64,000 nucleotides of DNA. Origin: Vondammii sp040505895. Lineage in GTDB: Bacteria > Pseudomonadota > Gammaproteobacteria > Chromatiales > Chromatiaceae. The position numbers were made by a program, and so were the translations under genes. Each line of letters opens with the position of its first letter. The stretch's first letter is position 1. Below the pieces are notes generated by a model. That model was not told the DNA's origin. It saw nothing but the letters and a program-made list of their open reading frames with translations, and searched no databases. The stretch spans positions 62,001 to 126,000 of the forward strand of contig JBEVXU010000007.1 of assembly GCA_040505895.1 (NCBI GenBank). The letters run 5' to 3'. This document shows, in pieces, positions 1 through 9,814 of the stretch.

Positions 1-220
1 TGCATACTTCAAAGCCATCCATACCGGGCATTCTGATATCGAGAAGAATCAAGTCAGGGTTTCTTCCTTTTACTGCGGCAAGGGCCCGAGCCCCATTGGT
101 TGCAGGACGAACCTTATACCCCTTGCCACCCAACAGATCCCTGAGCAGTTTGATATTTTCGAGAATATCATCCACCACCAAAATTTCGGCGGGATATTCG
201 ATGTGATTGTGATCAGTCAT
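1..220 (-). CDS. Response regulator receiver protein (partial, runs off window)
   Basis: N-terminal 73 codons of a CheY-like receiver domain. Visible are the acidic pocket in ILVVDD near residue 14 and the phosphorylation-site motif LILLDIRMPGMDGF near residue 60; the protein continues beyond base 1. The ATG at 220 lies inside the end of the upstream hybrid kinase (stop at 213-215), an 8-bp overlap that implies translational coupling. It is the intact counterpart of the decayed copy at 3604-3741. Receiver identity is clear; any output domain is outside the window. Confidence 0.85.
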   Translation of the reverse strand, partial: MTDHNHIEYPAEILVVDDILENIKLLRDLLGGKGYKVRPATNGARALAAVKGRNPDLILLDIRMPGMDGFEVC

Positions 221-2645
221 CCGTAAACACCTCATGAAGGGTATCGAAATCGAACTCATCCACGCGCAGCTTTAATAGATCGGCAAGCTCCGGAGCCACT
301 TTACGAACATCTTCTATCAAAGCATACGATACTTCTACATCAAGGAGAGTAACAGCCTCTTCCAGATTACTGCGCAATTGATCCGGAAGTGAAGATACCA
401 GTGCTTTTGCCATATCCAACTGCTGCTTTACAGGAAAGGTGGCACTCTCCACCGCAGTTTCATAGGTATACGAGAGGCCCAGATGCTTCTTCAGACAGTC
501 GAATATCTCATGAGCCTGAAATGGCTTGTGCAGCACTTCATCACAACCGGCATCCAGGATACCCTTTCGCTGCTCTTTGAAAGCACTGGCTGTTAAGGCC
601 ACAATCTTAACCAGATCTCCACCGGGGAGTTTTCGAATCTGAGCTGTGGCCGCATACCCATCCAACACCGGCATACGCATATCCATCAGAATCAGTTGCG
701 GTTTCCAGCTCTGGAACAGTTCTACCGCCTCCACGCCATTGTCTGCAATGCACACCTCACAGCCGATCTGTTTGAGAATCTGCTCAGCCACTTGTTGGTT
801 GTCGGGATGATCATCAACCAGCAGAATGCGAGCGGCAGCCTGCCCTGTAGCCAGACCGATGATTTGATTGCCGATGTCGGGCGATGGCGTTGGGACGGTA
901 GGGGGAAGTAGCAGGGCAAAGTGGAATCTGCTGCCCTCTCCCGGCGTGCTCGCCACAGTCAGCTTGCCTCCCATCAGGCGCACGAGTTCCCTGCTGATGG
1001 TAAGGCCAAGACCTGTACCCTCTCCTTTGGTGATGCCGTCTTCGGTCTGATAGAAGGCCTGAAAAATAAGCTCCTGCTCATCCTCACCGATACCGGGGCC
1101 GGTGTCGGTCACCTCGAAGCGGATTTTCTGCTCGGGCAGGGTCGTTACGTTCAGGTGAATCTCACCACTGTCGGTATACTTCACCGCGTTACCCAGAAGA
1201 TTGAGCAGTACCTGGCGCAGATGGTGCATATCACCCATAACAAAAGTAGGCAGGTTGTCGGAACAGTCGACGGTAAAGGCCAGTTCTTTGGCCAGGGTGC
1301 GGATACGGATTAGCTCCTCAATCGAGGCGATGGAGCTGGGCAGGTCGAAAGGTTCCCGGTTAATATCAGTCTCCCCGGTATCGACACGGGAGACCTCCAG
1401 AACATCGTTAATCAGGGAGAGCAGGCGCCGGCCGCTGCTGTTGATGGTGACAATACTCTTACGCTGCTCTGAGGGGATCTGTTCATCGCGCCCAAGGAGT
1501 TGGCTGAAGCCAAGAATGGCGTTGAGAGGGGTGCGGAGCTCATGGTTCATATTGGAGAGGAATATGCTTTTGGCCCGATTGGCAGATTCGGCGGCCTCTT
1601 TAGCCTTTACAAGGTTGCGATTTGCGACAGTCAGGGATTTTTCCACAGCTTGCCGTACAGTAATCTCCCTTGCCAGCCGCCGGTTCCAGGAAAGAATCGA
1701 TAGGAATACCATGACTGTAAGGGTGATAAGCAGGACAATGATCTGCTCTCTGCTCAGTTGCCACCACTGCTTGGATGGCGGCACAAGTTTATTAATCCAC
1801 TTCGCGAAGATGGCCGAGCGCTCCTGCTCGCTAACCATATTTAGTCCCTTGTTCAGGATAGGGATCAGTTCCGGCATATCTTTACGGACAACGATGGAGA
1901 GGTTTATGAAATATCCACTTTCTCCGACAACACGGAGATTGGTGATCCCCTCCTTGTCGATAAAATAGGAGAGCGAGGCGAGATTGGCAACAAAAACATC
2001 ATACTTGCCAAAAGCAACACCTCTCAGCCCTTTACTGTAATCAGTAACCGGAACCAGATTTAGCTCAGGATGGCCTTTCTCAAGAAACTCGTGAATGGCA
2101 TATTTATTGACAACAGCAACGCTCTTGCCCTTTAACTTCCGAAGATCGAGCTCCTTCTGCTCTGCATCGCTAGCGATAATTACATAAGGAAATCTCAGAT
2201 AGGGCTCTGAAAAGTTCAGGTATTCAGTTCGTTCCTGCGTCTTCATCACAGCACTGATCATATCAACCTTACCGACCTTGATCTGGTCGAGAACCTCAGA
2301 CCAGTCCTTCAACTGAACCGGTTCAAAGTGGATTCCAAGCTTCTTTTCCAGCAGCACCACATAATCGGCAGCGATGCCTTTAAATTCTCCTCGGCTATCG
2401 AAAAACTCAAAGGGGGAGAATACCGGATCCGGGGCCAACCGAACCACCGGGTGCTCCTCAATCCATCTGAGCTCCTCTTGGGTAAGTTTAGGCGATTCCA
2501 CGCTGAAAGCGAGGCAAGGGAGTGATAAGAGAAAAATTAATAGTGCAGCCATAACGAAGCCGCATCTTCTTGTAGGCCGGCTTGTGTCAAAATATCGCTC
2601 TGCTTTGTCGAACGACTGTAGTATGTCTGTGCTGTTCTTCACCAC
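213..2645 (-). CDS. Hybrid sensor histidine kinase with periplasmic SBP_bac_3 sensor (kinase A)
   Basis: 810 aa from a GTG start at 2645. An ATG at 2552 would begin exactly at a signal-peptide-like hydrophobic stretch and is a credible alternative. Domains in order: signal/TM about 30-48, family-3 solute-binding sensor 55-290 (BvgS/EvgS style), TM 300-320, coiled coil, HisKA with NHELRTPL (His about 368), HATPase with DTGPGIG and GTGLGL boxes, receiver with phospho-Asp about 655 in LMDMRMP, then a helical tail of about 65 aa shared with the other three kinases of the array. Predicted to sense a small polar ligand in the periplasm and pass phosphate to its own receiver and perhaps to the overlapping downstream regulator. 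Start codon uncertain; family assignment firm. Confidence 0.9.
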   Translation of the reverse strand: MVKNSTDILQSFDKAERYFDTSRPTRRCGFVMAALLIFLLSLPCLAFSVESPKLTQEELRWIEEHPVVRLAPDPVFSPFEFFDSRGEFKGIAADYVVLLEKKLGIHFEPVQLKDWSEVLDQIKVGKVDMISAVMKTQERTEYLNFSEPYLRFPYVIIASDAEQKELDLRKLKGKSVAVVNKYAIHEFLEKGHPELNLVPVTDYSKGLRGVAFGKYDVFVANLASLSYFIDKEGITNLRVVGESGYFINLSIVVRKDMPELIPILNKGLNMVSEQERSAIFAKWINKLVPPSKQWWQLSREQIIVLLITLTVMVFLSILSWNRRLAREITVRQAVEKSLTVANRNLVKAKEAAESANRAKSIFLSNMNHELRTPLNAILGFSQLLGRDEQIPSEQRKSIVTINSSGRRLLSLINDVLEVSRVDTGETDINREPFDLPSSIASIEELIRIRTLAKELAFTVDCSDNLPTFVMGDMHHLRQVLLNLLGNAVKYTDSGEIHLNVTTLPEQKIRFEVTDTGPGIGEDEQELIFQAFYQTEDGITKGEGTGLGLTISRELVRLMGGKLTVASTPGEGSRFHFALLLPPTVPTPSPDIGNQIIGLATGQAAARILLVDDHPDNQQVAEQILKQIGCEVCIADNGVEAVELFQSWKPQLILMDMRMPVLDGYAATAQIRKLPGGDLVKIVALTASAFKEQRKGILDAGCDEVLHKPFQAHEIFDCLKKHLGLSYTYETAVESATFPVKQQLDMAKALVSSLPDQLRSNLEEAVTLLDVEVSYALIEDVRKVAPELADLLKLRVDEFDFDTLHEVFTDD

Positions 2646-2753
2646 TAACCTATAATATAGGTACCGTTTTTAATATTATAGCAGTGTGCGAAATTAATTG
2701 ATTATTTTGCTGACTTGGGGTTATAGAAAACCTGGAAAACTTGGGAACAAATT

Positions 2754-3485
2754 ATGAAAATAAAGTTATTTTTACTAATAATGTTGACCATGCTAAGCAA
2801 CACATCACTCGTGATCGCACAAGAAATACTAATTTTTTCTACCATAGAAAATTCCGTGAATGCTGAAATAAGTGCGTCAGTAATGCAAGAAGCATATAGC
2901 CGTATAGGCATTAAGGTTAAAATTGAACGGCTTCCAGCGGCTAGGGCACTAGTGAAGTCAAATAATGGAGAGGTCGATGGTGAATTGTATAGAGTTGTAA
3001 ATGTTCACAAAAAGTGGAAGAATTTACTAATGGTGCCGACTCCTGTTAATTTTATGGAAGGAGTGGTAATGACAAAAAACACAACTTTCTCGGTTAACGG
3101 GTGGGAGAGCTTGAGACCTTATAAAATTGGTGTACGTAAGGGTATTCGCTTTTCTGATGAAGGAACCAAAGGGATGAATCGAAGGGAACTCCACTCAAAT
3201 CAATCATTGCTGAATTTTTTAAACATGAACCGAGCTGATATTATTGTAATTACTCGTGCAAATGGACTAAAAGTGAGAGAAAAATTAAACTTAACTGAAT
3301 TAAAGATTTTAGAACCATCAGTTGAGGTTAATCCTTTGTACCATTACCTACATAAAAAGCATAAGGCGTTGGTTCCAATAATAGATACAGTTCTTCAAAA
3401 GATGAAAAATGAAGGATTGATTGAAGAAATAAGGGAACGATTTATTTCAAACCTGTCAAAACCGCATTACCCCCCCCAGGAATAA
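2754..3485 (+). CDS. Periplasmic solute-binding protein, SBP_bac_3 type
   Basis: 243 aa with an N-terminal signal peptide (LLIMLTMLSNTSLVIA) followed by a single amino-acid-type binding fold (segments such as AYSRIGIKVKIERLPAARAL and KIGVRKGIRFSDEG). It is the only plus-strand gene in the kinase array and is divergent from kinase A, sharing a 108-bp intergenic region. The DNA is clearly more AT-rich than the kinase genes. No ABC permease or ATPase is nearby, so a role as soluble partner of the array's sensors is possible (inference). Confidence 0.75.
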   Translation: MKIKLFLLIMLTMLSNTSLVIAQEILIFSTIENSVNAEISASVMQEAYSRIGIKVKIERLPAARALVKSNNGEVDGELYRVVNVHKKWKNLLMVPTPVNFMEGVVMTKNTTFSVNGWESLRPYKIGVRKGIRFSDEGTKGMNRRELHSNQSLLNFLNMNRADIIVITRANGLKVREKLNLTELKILEPSVEVNPLYHYLHKKHKALVPIIDTVLQKMKNEGLIEEIRERFISNLSKPHYPPQE

Positions 3486-3603
3486 CTGGTCGTTCAATTC
3501 CAATCCAAAGAAGAAACTTGATATCTTTAGATTTAATTATTCATGTCAGTGACGAGTGCCCGGCCATTGGGAATGGTGACCGAATTTCTGGTTCTAACAA
3601 CAG

Positions 3604-3741
3604 TTACGTTGCCACACTGGTTGCAGGACAAATCTTATACCCTTTGACACTCAACAAACCCCTGAGCAGTTTGCTGTTTTCGGGAATATCATCCACCATC
3701 AAAATTTCGGCAGAATATTCGCTGTTATTTTTATCAATCAT
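3604..3741 (-). pseudogene. Response regulator remnant (45 codons)
   Basis: The ATG at 3741 overlaps the stop of kinase B by 8 bp, exactly as the regulator at 220 overlaps kinase A. The first about 41 codons parallel that regulator (EILMVDDIPEN against EILVVDDILEN; KGYKICPAT against KGYKVRPAT), then TAA at 3604-3606 ends the frame before the phosphorylation site. No continuing receiver sequence could be seen in the following bases in any frame. Probably a decayed duplicate of the regulator gene. Confidence 0.75.
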
Positions 3742-6112
3742 CCGCAAGCACCTGATGAAGGGTATCGAAATCGAACTCATCCACGTACATCTTTAATGTA
3801 TCGGCAAGTTTGGGAAGCACCTTATGAACATCCTCTATCAAGGTATACGATGCTTCTACATCAAGGAGAGTAACAGCCTCTTCCAGATCACTGCGCAACT
3901 GATCCGGAAGTGAAGATACCAGTGCTTTGGCTTTTTCTTTTGCTTTTGCTTTTGCCATATCCAACGGCTGCTTTACAGGTGAGGTGGCACTCTCCACCGC
4001 AGTTTCATAGATATAAGAGAGGCCCAGATGCTTCTTCATGCAGTCGAATATCTCATGAGCCTGAAATGGCTTGTGCAGCACTTCATCACAACCGGCATCC
4101 AGGATACTCTTTCGCTGCTCTTTGAAGGCGCTGGCAGTGATGGCTACGATCTTCACCTGATCACCACCGGGCAATGCACGAATTTGAGTTGTGGCTCCAA
4201 AGCCATCCAATACCGGCATACGCATATCCATCCAGATGAAGTGGGGTTGCCACTGTTTAAACTGAGAGACCGCCTCTTCACCATTTTCCGCCTCCTGCAC
4301 CTTAAAACCAGCCTGATTAAGCAGGCTGATAAGCAATAGTCGATTCTCGGGGTTGTCCTCCACAACCAGAATGCGCCACTCAGTTTGACCCGGCTCCAAT
4401 CCTGTAACTTCCGGCAACGTTGCCGAGACACTTTTAACCCCATCTGCCTCAGCCAATGCAACAGGAAGCTCAATCTGGAATAGCGTACCCTTGCCTACCG
4501 TACTCTCCACGCGGATATCATCACCCATCAACTCCAGATACGACTTGGTAATGGCCAGCCCCAATCCAGTGCCCTTAACTTTGGTGGGAGAATGGCCTGC
4601 CTGGACAAAAGGCTCAAAGATACGATCCAGTTGCTCCGGCGGGATACCCGGACCACTGTCCTCAATCTCAATTTTCAGGGTCACCATGCCAGGGGCATTT
4701 TCAATCGGAGCGGTGTTGACCCGCAGTGCAAAGCCTCCCTCCTGTGTGAATTTGGCTGAGTTGCCCAGCAGATTGATGAGTACCTGGCGAATTTTTCCAG
4801 GATCGGCCTTGATGTAGCGTGCCAGATTCGGATCAAGTTCCAGAGTGAAACTCAGGTCTCTGCTTTGGGCACGCATCTCAAACATCTTGCTGATTTCCTG
4901 AAGCAATTGATGTAGATCGAAAGCCTTCGGCTCCAAATCCATACCTCCAGCATCGATCTTGGAGAGATCGAGCACATCATTGATCATTGACAGCAGGTGC
5001 TCACCACTGCGATTTATAATTTCAAGTTTCTCCTGTTGATCCCGGGTTGCTTCGGGGTTGCGAGCCAGCATGCTGGAGAAACCAAGCACAGCGTTGAGAG
5101 GGGTGCGCAGTTCGTGGGACATATTGGCCAGGAAGATTGACTTGGCCCGGTTTGCAGCTTCAGCCTCCTCCTTGGAAAACAGTAACAGGGCCTCGTACTT
5201 TTTCTGATCGGTGATGTCATGCATGGATACGACAGCCCCGAGCTTATTACCACTCTCATCCAGCAAAGCCTTGCCGGAAGCCAGCATAAAATGGTCATTG
5301 CCATGTTTCTGGGCAATGACCATTTCGACATCTTTCACTTCATTTTCCTTAAAGGCACGGTATAGGGGGATTTCCTCCATCTGCATGGGAGTCTTCCCAT
5401 CGGCCAGATAGAGATCATATTGATCAGCCCACTGATCAGGAGGAAGATTTTTCTGGTCAACACCGTGGAATTCGCGGGTAGCCCTGTTGAACAGACTAAG
5501 CATGCCGTTTTCATCACAGGCCACGATCCCGTCAGCCACATTATCCATAACTGCGGCCATGAAAGACTGTTGTTTGATCAACTCTCTGTTGGCCTGATTT
5601 AGCTTTTTATTGGATTGTTCCAGGATGAATTTATTCTTATTGAGTCTGAGAAATAGGTAGAATACCGAATGAACCAGAGATAAAAAAAGCAGCAGATAAA
5701 GATAAGTAAAAATGGTGTGGCTTTGTTTTATTATGGTGATTTTTCCAATATGTTGTTCCTTATAGAATATATTTTCGTGTAGGTTGTATTCATGGTAAAA
5801 GTTAGCCCAACTTGGGTCTGAGGAATCACCAAGTCGCAATAGTTCTTTTCCTGTTTCATCAGAAACTGTCAGAGAACGATAATGGTAGAACTCACGGGCT
5901 TGGTTTAGGTATTCCTTCTGGAGATCAATATCGACTGCCCAGATAGCGTTCGAAATAATCTGAGCATTTTTTTGTAGATTCTGTTGTGCTTCCTGATGTT
6001 TTTCTTTTTCGTTCCATATAATGAACAGGCTCAGAATGAACAGGGTGGTAAACATGGTAATTCGAAAGATCCAGTTTATCCGCTGTGACAAATTACGCAT
6101 GGGATTATACAT
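3734..6112 (-). CDS. Hybrid sensor histidine kinase, membrane sensor + PAS (kinase B)
   Basis: 792 aa. Two TM segments (about 15-33 and 135-157) flank an about 100-residue periplasmic helical sensor with the motif NAIWAVDIDLQKEYL. Then a PAS domain about 185-300 (VMDNVADGIVACDENG), HisKA with MSHELRTPLN (His about 333), HATPase (DSGPGIPPEQ, GTGLGLA), receiver with LMDMRMP-equivalent WMDMRMP (Asp about 629) and the common C-terminal tail. The tail linker contains an Ala-Lys/Glu-Lys expansion absent from the sister kinases. Its sensor matches kinase D while PAS through receiver match kinase C almost exactly. The ATG at 6112 overlaps the end of a short upstream reading frame. Confidence 0.9.
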   Translation of the reverse strand: MYNPMRNLSQRINWIFRITMFTTLFILSLFIIWNEKEKHQEAQQNLQKNAQIISNAIWAVDIDLQKEYLNQAREFYHYRSLTVSDETGKELLRLGDSSDPSWANFYHEYNLHENIFYKEQHIGKITIIKQSHTIFTYLYLLLFLSLVHSVFYLFLRLNKNKFILEQSNKKLNQANRELIKQQSFMAAVMDNVADGIVACDENGMLSLFNRATREFHGVDQKNLPPDQWADQYDLYLADGKTPMQMEEIPLYRAFKENEVKDVEMVIAQKHGNDHFMLASGKALLDESGNKLGAVVSMHDITDQKKYEALLLFSKEEAEAANRAKSIFLANMSHELRTPLNAVLGFSSMLARNPEATRDQQEKLEIINRSGEHLLSMINDVLDLSKIDAGGMDLEPKAFDLHQLLQEISKMFEMRAQSRDLSFTLELDPNLARYIKADPGKIRQVLINLLGNSAKFTQEGGFALRVNTAPIENAPGMVTLKIEIEDSGPGIPPEQLDRIFEPFVQAGHSPTKVKGTGLGLAITKSYLELMGDDIRVESTVGKGTLFQIELPVALAEADGVKSVSATLPEVTGLEPGQTEWRILVVEDNPENRLLLISLLNQAGFKVQEAENGEEAVSQFKQWQPHFIWMDMRMPVLDGFGATTQIRALPGGDQVKIVAITASAFKEQRKSILDAGCDEVLHKPFQAHEIFDCMKKHLGLSYIYETAVESATSPVKQPLDMAKAKAKEKAKALVSSLPDQLRSDLEEAVTLLDVEASYTLIEDVHKVLPKLADTLKMYVDEFDFDTLHQVLADD

Positions 6113-6118
6113 AGTTTG

Positions 6119-6203
6119 CTCCGATTAAAGTGATACTCACTTTTAATTCAAAATCCCCTTTAGACAAAACAATGTCGCAAGTATTTTGCAGTCGTTCATC
6201 AAC
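6119..6203 (-). repeat. Duplicated 85-bp leader upstream of kinase B
   Basis: This segment just before kinase B closely matches 11985-12067 before kinase D. It lies in an open frame that ends at 6105, overlapping the kinase B start by 8 bp and reading ...IVLSKGDFELKVSITLIG near its end. It may be the C-terminal stump of a lost gene that once preceded both kinases. I do not recognise the protein. The frame is broken in the D copy by loss of one A in a short A-run. Confidence 0.55.
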
Positions 6204-6297
6204 GGTTAGCTCTGTTGGTCTTATGTCTGGCAGATAAATGGTTATACTTAAATAAGATGCAAAACAGGTTCCTGGCACCCTTTTCAAAAATGTAATT

Positions 6298-7263
6298 TTA
6301 GGGCACTTTGTTAAGCTGCTCATGATAATATTCTTGAACCAGTTTTTGATGATACGCCTTGTCCGTTTCATCGAGCCAAAATTGATAATAACTATTGAAC
6401 TCTGCCAATGTCCCTTCCGCCTTTAGGATCGTATTGAGTTTGCCTACCAAGTTTTGACCCCAATCATTCTTGGGAACTCCAAAAAAAACTGGAATAAAGC
6501 GAACCATTTTGGCGACCTGTAAAGCTTTCAAATCGGCTTCTAAGTCAGCGTACTTAATCTCGACAGGAAAACCAAAGGCCGAGTCAATTCGGCCATTTTT
6601 TACCATCTCTAACAAACCTAAATGGTTGGCACCTGAACGAACATGAAAGACATTAGTGTCTTTATATTTTTTTATCATTTCATCCAGAATTCCGTAATAA
6701 GAACGCCCCTTCGAAATACCAATCTCAAACAGTCCGGAGTTACACATAGCTTCTATATCAACCGTTCCATCACTCAGTAAAAACGGCTGATATTTCTCTA
6801 TGTCAACGCGACGAATTATTAACCTATTTGGCAATATCAAATAGCTGGCAATGTCTGAATAGAGGATATATTGTTCACGTTCAGGTGTCTTAAAAAACGG
6901 GGTTGCTACTCCTGGGTTCTGTTTTTTTAACTCAACTAAAATACGACTATAGTTTGCGACTTTATAGGTATAATCATATTCCGGCATACGTTGGATGATA
7001 TACTTCCCAATTCGGTCATCAATCCCATTTCCCTTGGATTGTCCATCAAGAATCAAATAGGGCGGAAAGTCTGTTTGATACCAAGTAACTAGTTCCTTTG
7101 CTTCAATAACCTGTGTAAAAAGAGAAACAGATGTTGCTGGTTCGATCTTGCTCTGCTTGTCTGCAGCCTGTGCTGAATAGGGAAAAAAAGGTAAACTAAG
7201 TATAATCGCAATCAATAAAGCGACTGAAACGATTTTTGAAATGACTACATTTTTATACTTCAT
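6298..7263 (-). CDS. Periplasmic solute-binding protein (TIGR02285-like)
   Basis: 321 aa with a clear signal peptide (VALLIAIILSLPFFPYSAQA). Motifs include VTWYQTDFPPYLI near the N-terminus, an EREQYILYSD segment and EIGISKGRSYYG in the second lobe, typical of the TIGR02285 / family-3 periplasmic binding group. Preceded by a Shine-Dalgarno-like GGAGG (7272-7276 on the minus strand, ATG at 7263). It lies between kinases C and B, transcribed the same way, without transporter genes, so it could feed ligand information to the membrane sensor of kinase B (inference). AT-rich compared with the kinases. Confidence 0.8.
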   Translation of the reverse strand: MKYKNVVISKIVSVALLIAIILSLPFFPYSAQAADKQSKIEPATSVSLFTQVIEAKELVTWYQTDFPPYLILDGQSKGNGIDDRIGKYIIQRMPEYDYTYKVANYSRILVELKKQNPGVATPFFKTPEREQYILYSDIASYLILPNRLIIRRVDIEKYQPFLLSDGTVDIEAMCNSGLFEIGISKGRSYYGILDEMIKKYKDTNVFHVRSGANHLGLLEMVKNGRIDSAFGFPVEIKYADLEADLKALQVAKMVRFIPVFFGVPKNDWGQNLVGKLNTILKAEGTLAEFNSYYQFWLDETDKAYHQKLVQEYYHEQLNKVP

Positions 7264-7308
7264 ATCGCCATTACCTCCTAAAGCCGCCCCTAAATCAAAC
7301 CCTTATAT

Positions 7309-7422
7309 CTAGGATAGCAGATTGTATGAATGACTACTGTTGGCCGGAAGCATCGGTAGCGGCATAGACAGTTCAAAACCGTCAAGTGTGGTAGCTATAT
7401 CTATGGCATTCGAGTCAATCAT
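7309..7422 (-). pseudogene. Stub of the kinase-like gene following kinase C
   Basis: 37 codons starting MIDSNAIDIATTL at 7422, overlapping the stop of kinase C by 8 bp. The first about 22 residues match the fragment at 9811-10041 (MIDSNAIDIATTLGG), after which the sequence diverges and stops at TAG 7309-7311. A degenerate duplicate, unlikely to be functional. Confidence 0.6.
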
Positions 7423-9814
7423 CGGCAAGCACCTTGTGAAGGGTATCGAAATCAAACTCATCCACGTACATCTTTAATGTGTCGGCAAGTTCAGGAAGCA
7501 CCTTATGGACATCCTCTATCAAGGCATACGATGCTTCTACATCAAGGAGAGTAACAGCCTCTTCCAGATCACTGCGCAACTGCTCCGGAAGTGAAGATAC
7601 CAGTGCTTTTTCTTTTGCCATATCCAACGGCTGTTTTACAGGAGAGGAGGCACTCTCCGCCGCAGTTTTATAGATATAAGAGACGTCCAGGTGCTTCTTC
7701 ATGCAGTCGAATATCTCATGAGCCTGAAATGGCTTGTGCAGCACTTCATCACAACCTGCATCCAGGATACTCTTTCGCTGCTCTTTGAAGGCGCTGGCAG
7801 TGATGGCTACGATCTTGACCTGATCACCACCGGGCAATGCACGAATTTGAGTTGTGGCTCCAAAGCCATCCAATACCGGCATACGTATATCCATCCAGAT
7901 GAAGTGGGGTTGCCACTGTTTAAACTGAGAGACCGCCTCTTCACCATTTTCCGCCTCCTGCACCTTAAAACCAGCCTGATTAAGCAGGCTGATAAGCAAT
8001 AGTCGATTCTCGGGGTTGTCCTCCACAACCAGAATGCGCCACTCAGTTTGACCCGGCTCCAATCCTGTAACTTCCGGCAACGTTGCCGAGACACTTTTAA
8101 CACCATCTGCCTCAGCCAATGCAACAGGAAACTCAACCTGGAATAGCGTACCCTTGCCTACCGTACTCTCCACGCGGATATCATCACCCATCAACTCCAG
8201 ATACAACTTGGTAATGGCCAGCCCCAATCCAGTGCCCTTAACAGCAGTGGAGGAGTGCCCTGCCTGGACAAAAGGTTCAAAGATATGCTCCAGTTGCTCC
8301 GGCGGGATTCCCGGACCACTGTCCTCAATCTCAATTTGTAGAGTCACCACTTCAGGGGCATTTTCAATCGGAGCGGTGCTGACCCGCAGTGCAAAGCCTC
8401 CCTCCTGTGTGAATTTGGCTGAGTTGCCCAGCAGATTGATGAGTACCTGACGAATTTTTCCGGGATCGGCCTTGATGTAGCGTGCCAGATTCGGATCAAG
8501 TTCCAGATTGAAACTCAGGTCTCTGCTTTGGGCACGCATCTCAAACATGTTGCCGATTTCCTGAAGCAATTGAGGTAGATCGAATGCCTCCGGCTCCAAA
8601 TCCATACCTCCAGCATCGATCTTAGAGAGATCAAGCACATCATTGATCATTAACAGCAGGTGTTCGCCACTGCGATTGATAATTTCAAGTTTATCCCGTT
8701 GACCCCGGGTTGACTCGGGGTCTCGAGCCAGCATGCTGGAAAAACCAAGCACAGCGTTGAGAGGGGTGCGCAGTTCGTGGGACATATTGGCCAGGAAGAT
8801 TGACTTGGCCCGGTTTGCAGCTTCAGCCTCCTCCTTGGAAAACAGTAACAGGGCCTCGTACTTTTTCTGATCGGTGATGTCATGCATGGATACGACAGCC
8901 CCGAGCTTATTACCACTCTCATCCAGCAAAGCCTTGCCGGAAGCCAGCATAAAATGGTCATTGCCATGTTTCTGGGCAATGACCATTTCGACATCTTTCA
9001 CTTCATTTTCCTTAAAGGCACGGTATAGGGGGATTTCCTCCATCTGCATGGGAGTCTTCCCATCGGCCAGATAGAGATCATATTGATCAGCCCACTGATC
9101 AGGAGGAAGATTTTTCTGGTCAACACCGTGGAATTCGCGGGTAGCCCTGTTGAACAGACTAAGCATGCCGTTTTCATCACAGGCCACGATCCCGTCAGCC
9201 ACATTATCCATAACTGCGGCCATGAAAGACTGTTGTTTGATCAACTCTCTGTTGGCCGCTTCGGCGTCTTCCTTGGCCCTTACAAGAGCGTCTTCATTCT
9301 CTTTCTGTTCGGTCACGTCTAGCACATAACCATCAAGAAAGGATGCTTCTTCTCCTTCACGTTGAAAATAGACGCCTATTTCACGTACCCAATGTATCGA
9401 ATTATCAGCGACTATTATGCGATAGGTTAAATCAAAGACCTCTTTCCTCGCCACAGCCTTCCCGATGGTTTCAACCAGATAATTCAGATCATCAGGGTGA
9501 GTCAGCTGAGACCAGTTGCGCGATCCATTCATGAACTCTTCCGCAGAGAAACCAGTCATCTCCTTTACGCCTGAGCTGAAATAGACAACAGGCCAGTTCG
9601 GCTCATCTTTTACACGCCAAAAGACACCGGGAATGTTGTCCATAAGCACTCGATAATCAGCATCTAAACTTGCCAGCTCCTGTGTAACCGTTTCCCATGT
9701 ATTGTCACTTGCCTGCCTCGCAGAAACGTCATTGAAGCGCTGAAGGGCCTCAAACAGTTCCCGTTTGGAAAAACTTTCATAGTTACCCTGGTTGATATCA
9801 ACTTGAGCATTCAT
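7415..9814 (-). CDS. Hybrid sensor histidine kinase, soluble PAS-PAS type (kinase C)
   Basis: 799 aa with no signal peptide or TM. An N-terminal helical region, a PAS_3/PAC domain about 50-170 (VLMDNIPGVFWRV, THPDDLNYL), a second PAS about 205-320 nearly identical to that of kinase B, HisKA (MSHELRTPLN), HATPase, receiver (WMDIRMP) and the common tail. From the second PAS onward the DNA is close to identical to kinase B: about 5014-5602 corresponds to about 8650-9240. The ATG at 9814 overlaps the stop of the preceding fragment (ATGA), giving translational coupling to kinase D's downstream frame. Likely a cytoplasmic sensor; signal unknown. Confidence 0.9.
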   Translation of the reverse strand: MNAQVDINQGNYESFSKRELFEALQRFNDVSARQASDNTWETVTQELASLDADYRVLMDNIPGVFWRVKDEPNWPVVYFSSGVKEMTGFSAEEFMNGSRNWSQLTHPDDLNYLVETIGKAVARKEVFDLTYRIIVADNSIHWVREIGVYFQREGEEASFLDGYVLDVTEQKENEDALVRAKEDAEAANRELIKQQSFMAAVMDNVADGIVACDENGMLSLFNRATREFHGVDQKNLPPDQWADQYDLYLADGKTPMQMEEIPLYRAFKENEVKDVEMVIAQKHGNDHFMLASGKALLDESGNKLGAVVSMHDITDQKKYEALLLFSKEEAEAANRAKSIFLANMSHELRTPLNAVLGFSSMLARDPESTRGQRDKLEIINRSGEHLLLMINDVLDLSKIDAGGMDLEPEAFDLPQLLQEIGNMFEMRAQSRDLSFNLELDPNLARYIKADPGKIRQVLINLLGNSAKFTQEGGFALRVSTAPIENAPEVVTLQIEIEDSGPGIPPEQLEHIFEPFVQAGHSSTAVKGTGLGLAITKLYLELMGDDIRVESTVGKGTLFQVEFPVALAEADGVKSVSATLPEVTGLEPGQTEWRILVVEDNPENRLLLISLLNQAGFKVQEAENGEEAVSQFKQWQPHFIWMDIRMPVLDGFGATTQIRALPGGDQVKIVAITASAFKEQRKSILDAGCDEVLHKPFQAHEIFDCMKKHLDVSYIYKTAAESASSPVKQPLDMAKEKALVSSLPEQLRSDLEEAVTLLDVEASYALIEDVHKVLPELADTLKMYVDEFDFDTLHKVLADD

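Noticed and set aside
6105..6371. 88-codon minus-strand frame upstream of kinase B as an intact gene
   Set aside because: Its first half is a shadow of the end of the solute-binding gene; only the last about 30 codons match the leader of kinase D, so a remnant is more likely.
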